Assembly (NCBI GenBank): GCA_946811185.2
Contig: OX328101.1
Location: 27,636,122 to 27,700,121 of the forward strand
Length of the DNA stretch: 64,000 nt
Reading direction: 5' to 3'
Source: Hippopus hippopus
Lineage: Eukaryota; Mollusca; Bivalvia; Cardiida; Cardiidae
Part shown: one piece after another, positions 60,311 through 64,000 of the stretch
Numbering within the stretch: position 1 is the first letter of the stretch
Layout of the letters: the number at the start of each line of letters is the position of its first letter
The notes under the pieces: generated by a model
Database searches by the model: none
What the model saw: the letters and a program-made list of their open reading frames with translations, nothing else
What the model was told of the DNA's origin: nothing
Program-made: the position numbers and the translations under genes

Positions 60311-60401
60311 GGGTATTTTTGTAGAAGTGATATAATGCAAATTCTTTCAGGGTAGGCAAACTGGGGAAAAACTTTCTGTAGGGTAGGTAACGTAGGGCTC
60401 T

Positions 60402-60465
60402 CAGGGACGTCTCTTTGGACGTCTGACCAGGCATGTCAGACGTCGAAAGAGACTCCCTATACTAC
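60402..60465. repeat. short hairpin
   Basis: GACGTCTCTTTGGACGTCTG pairs imperfectly with CAGACGTCGAAAGAGACTCC around CCAGGCATGT. Confidence 0.65.
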
Positions 60466-61247
60466 TATCATTTCTGATAAATGTGAGTTCTCTCTATATA
60501 TAAGCGTCAATTTGTCATCCAAGGAATTATTGGTATATTCATGTCTTTTTTTTAATCTGGCTACTGACTTCCCGTAGTGATTTGCGATTTGATTAATCAA
60601 AATTTTACTCTATAATATATCCGCCATTCCTAAAAGCAAAGTTACCACCCACAACACCATTATTTGTTTTATTTTGTTCACTGTTTTCGAATAAAATGCC
60701 ATTAATTGCATAAAGTTGTCGTTGAAAGTTGTAGGTATATAATAAAAGGAATATTATATAGTAGTAACTATCCTTGTGCTTGTACTTACTTCTCGCTACG
60801 TTAGTAAATTTCGACATCTTGCTCGACCTTCGGTATCGCGCGATATCAAATTTAATCACGCTGCTCGAATATAAAAGTATTTTTGCTTAGTAAAGGTTAT
60901 TATTTCATGTTTTCCAGTAGCTTATCGAGAAATAACGGTGGGATATTTTTCGAAATTTCATGGTTACGACCAGTGAAAAATACCGATTTTATTTGCTAAC
61001 TCTTCAATTGAAGGCGGAAACAGTAGTTCCCGCGCTCTAGTTACCTAGGTGAAGAGCGCGTGCCACTCAACCAGAGGAAAATATGACGTAATTTACCCTA
61101 CATTTCTCGCGCTTTACGTAATATTGTAATGCGTTGTTATGCGGAGGGGGTACACCAAGGGGAATAACCGAAAAGAACTGTACTTGATTTTGATGTAAGT
61201 CCCCGAAAAAAGGGTTAGAAGGATCAAATAAATAGAATATTTGCTTT
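60466..61247. other. no gene seen
   Basis: AT-rich; a divergent 84-codon minus-strand frame has no recognisable content. Confidence 0.4.
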
Positions 61248-61382
61248 TTTCGTGAAAGATCGAAATTTATTTCATCGAATGAACATCATCGGTTTAATTT
61301 TCACGAGTGCGCAGCCAGTCGTGAAAATATTACCGATGATATTCACTCGATGAAATAAATTTCGATCTTTCACTGAAAAAAA
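61248..61382. repeat. foldback element
   Basis: CGTGAAAGATCGAAATTTAT at the left pairs with ATAAATTTCGATCTTTCACT at the right. The stem continues through TTCATCGA/TGAATATCATCGG-type pairs around CACGAGTGCGCAGCCAGTCG. Confidence 0.8.
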
Positions 61383-62170
61383 AACCCAAATATCCTCTAT
61401 TGCCTTAATTAAGGTGGCCACTAACACAGGTTTTACAGTTTTTGCTATAATACGGCGGCTGTGGTAATATTTAGGGCTTCTTTCAGGGAATTTCTTCCAT
61501 ACACGTTTTATTCGTAACCACTCTACCGTCACATTGTTTCCAAATATAGCGCAAGAGGGAATAATATAGTTTACATTCTGTAACTCCGTCTATTTTTCAT
61601 AAGGTCAAATCCATTATTATTGTGTCTATTTCAATAAGATCCAACATAATTGACGCGTGTTATTGATCACGTGACATTCCCGCAAATCATTGCAAAATTG
61701 GGGGAGGGGGGGAGGAAATGATGAAATCTTAAAATTACATTAAGAGGCTACATTGCCCAAAAGTGGGCTATTCAGACTTTTACAAACTGAACATACATAA
61801 AAAATAACTCATCACTGAATTAAGTATGTAGATTGCTTGCAAAGCACCAGTAAATAAGAAAGTCAAATGTAAGAAAAAATGTTGGTGATATTTCCTTAAT
61901 AGGCTACGTAGCCTTTTAATGTATTTTCAGATTTTTGTGCAAGAATTTCGCAAAGTTTTTTGGAATATCACATGATCAGTGAAAGGCGTGCGCCGCTGCG
62001 TTTAACATCATGTTTAAGATCATGTGACTGACAGCAATTCAAAATGGATCCTTGATATGGACGAGATTAGATGTAGGTACGGAATCGGCCGAGTTGTGAC
62101 GAGTGAGTTTCAGCCTAAGAGTTCATGTTTATAAATAGAAAGATCTTCTGTCTATGACATAAAAGAAAGT
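61383..62170. other. no gene seen
   Basis: Contains AGGCTACATTGCCCAAAAGT and AGGCTACGTAGCC motifs about 190 bp apart; meaning unknown. Confidence 0.4.
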
Positions 62171-62174
62171 TGCG

Positions 62175-62235
62175 GTAGACTCTATTAAACATGCAGTCTG
62201 ATCTTGAATCTACGCTGTCCGACAGCTGACGTTAG
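62175..62235 (+). repeat. MITE-C remnant
   Basis: CATGCAGTCTGATCTTGAAT then CTACGCTGTCCGACAG; left arm lost. Confidence 0.5.
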
Positions 62236-62515
62236 ATACTCTGGTTAGCAATACATGGCAATATTTAAACCGTTCAACCGAAAATGCGCCGAAGTCTAAA
62301 ATACTATTAAATGCTACGAAGCACTTGGAACTAAATTTCGAAATGTTGGGCACACTGTTTCGATATTTTAATACAATCCAGGAAATTAAAACTAGACTGT
62401 CAACGGATCATTTCTACATTGTAGGCGATGCAGGTGAAAGTGGGAAAGTTACGGTTCCCTAAACACTGTATAAGATGACGAAATGTTTTAGACCTGCCTA
62501 GATTGAAATCATTTT

Positions 62516-62727
62516 AACTCTCATCCAGCTAAATAACCAAATTAAAATTTTCAGTTCAATAGTAAAAACCCTAATATTGATATTTCAAAGTTATGTTTTG
62601 GGGAATAATATCTCCTAATCGGACAGTGTAGATCCAAGATCAGACTGCACGTTCTGTGCAGTCTGATCTTGGATCTACACTGTCCGCAAAAGGTCAGTGA
62701 GTCGCGCTTAGCAGTCTATGGGTTAAG
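62516..62727 (+). repeat. MITE-C copy, full length
   Basis: TAACTCTCATCCAGCTAAAT start, perfect hairpin with AGACTGCACGTTCTGTGCAG centre, GCAGTCTATGGGTTAA end. Confidence 0.85.
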
Positions 62728-63044
62728 CCAACAAACCAAATACTGTTAAAATGCTTTTTAGGCTAGTGATACATCAAAGTAGACAGGTCAATCTTCGAAG
62801 AATATGACATGCGCCGACAACACACTATCCTGTACAAGATAAATAATATTCTAACATGACACGTGAATTCGGCTCTATAAACACAGTGCAACGAAAGCGT
62901 GGTAAAATCTACGTTATTCTATGTAGAGTGACGTCATTCTGTATAAAGTAAGTAAGTTATTCAATGGAATATAATCTGCATCCGCGTTTTTACTCTAGGT
63001 ATGAACTTGTTTTCCTTTGATTAAGAGTTGGTCATGTTAGAATC
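62728..63044. other. no gene seen
   Basis: Short single-copy interval. Confidence 0.4.
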
Positions 63045-63222
63045 GAAATAATCTTCTTTCTATCGTGGTTTATCGTTCAATAAACCACAGTTGTGAGTTA
63101 TGAGGCGCAATGAATAAACCACTCGGGCTATCGCCCTCGTGATTTATTTATTATGCCTCATAACTCACAACTGTGGTTTATTGAACGTTAAACCACGATA
63201 GAAAGAAGATTATTTCTTAAAT
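63045..63222. repeat. foldback MITE, about 75-bp arms
   Basis: GAAATAATCTTCTTTCTATC and CGTGGTTTATCGTTCAATAA on the left are mirrored by TTATTGAACGTTAAACCACG and GATAGAAAGAAGATTATTTC. The loop includes CTCGGGCTATCGCCCTCGTG. Arms nearly perfect, so probably young. Confidence 0.85.
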
Positions 63223-64000
63223 ACGCGATGCGCATAACTAAAAAGTTCTACCACTAAAATGTAGCAAGAGGAAAATGATTATAAATAATATGTCTGTGGA
63301 GAAATCAAACCTATTTTTCTCTCCGAATTTCTTATTTTTTATAATTTCAAACGTGAAAAATTATTTTAAAAGAATACCATTGTTTACTGCGAATGGACAT
63401 CTTTGTATACAGTTTCTAAATTTAGATGTAGGGAAAACAGAAACTGGTGAAGATTTTTTCTCAGACTTAACAAAAAAATGTCCCCACCATGCTGAGCTAG
63501 GCGTGTGGGGGCTGTATTTATGAATGACCGGTGCATATGCTATATAGTAGCTGACCATTGCAGGAGTAATCATATCAGTTAGCCTTGTTTTGTATTAACG
63601 TATATCTTGTTTTGAAATTCCCTGCGTGGATTGCCATTTTGAAAAGTAGTCGAGTTCTGTACCAACAATGTCCAAAGTAGGTTTGTATTTGAAAATGTCA
63701 CCTAGCAGAAGTAATGGCACTTGAACTTATAATGTGAAACAGGTTGCTCGACAGCACAGTCAATGCCATAGAATAATAAGGTCGCAAATGTGACACCCGA
63801 CCTGATATGACGCAGAATTATACATATTTAGAAACAACATTTTAAGCTTTATTTGTTGTAAAAAGAAAAGGTTTCATCAGGTTTCTCAAATCAATATTTT
63901 TTCACTTACTCAAATTGTTGTTTTGGTATTTCTGGGGATTTTAAGAGACCGGGGTCAGTTAAATAATAAAACAAGTACATAGTTATTAGTGTATAAAATA
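63223..64000. other. no gene seen
   Basis: AT-rich. An 82-codon plus frame at 63.3 kb has no recognisable content. Confidence 0.4.

Overview
The window is nuclear DNA of an animal, most likely a bivalve mollusc. It is AT-rich and has almost no host genes. It is packed with short non-autonomous elements, tRNA-derived SINEs and a dead mariner. The bivalve call rests on my recollection of similar hairpin and SINE repeats in bivalve genomes. It is inference, not proof.

Positions 1-47,510 and 60,179-64,000 are a repeat mosaic. Six recurrent families explain much of it. MITE-A (about 260 bp) has termini reading GAGCCGTGCTCTG. MITE-B (about 262 bp) has two long palindromes and starts GGCCTGCAACACGCG. 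MITE-C (about 210 bp) carries an ACAGTGTAGATC hairpin, and MITE-D (about 230 bp) carries a GGAGAAAATGCTGGT palindrome. Both C and D have TTAACCCTT-type ends, which suggests piggyBac-like mobilisation. MITE-E (about 370 bp) is a foldback, and family G is an ATTCACCAACCATTC repeat. Also present are a mariner transposase pseudogene (23.9-24.8 kb), SINE copies (one with a 13-bp target duplication), and a palindromic array of 23 GTGCGCAC-cored units (35.4-36.1 kb). The only possible host coding sequence is an exon-like stretch at the left edge.

The centre of interest is a 12.67-kb element at 47,511-60,178, bounded by 511-bp near-identical terminal inverted repeats. It encodes a protein-primed-type family B DNA polymerase. 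The polymerase has an N-terminal OTU-like region, zinc-rich region, exonuclease and polymerase motifs, and is interrupted by three frameshifts. The element also encodes a 223-codon unknown protein, two tandem CCHC zinc-knuckle genes, and six small genes of 46-195 codons. I saw no integrase, packaging ATPase, protease or capsid gene. It resembles a reduced Polinton/adintovirus-like or linear-plasmid-like self-replicating element.

All six small genes are followed on their coding strand by a copy of the replication-dependent histone 3' stem-loop (6-bp stem, TTTC loop). In five of the six, a CACGAAAG-type purine element resembling the U7-binding histone downstream element follows after exactly 11 nt. 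Three of these genes share a promoter module with CCAAT, E2F-type TTTCCCGC, TGACGTCA and TATA sites. Two others share a different promoter and a roughly 60-nt leader. Polymerase, the unknown protein and the zinc-knuckle genes lack stem-loops; AATAAA signals lie downstream of the unknown protein and the zinc-knuckle genes. The layout suggests an element with two transcript classes, one of them tied to host S phase through both histone-type 3' processing and E2F-type promoters. To my knowledge this combination has not been described.
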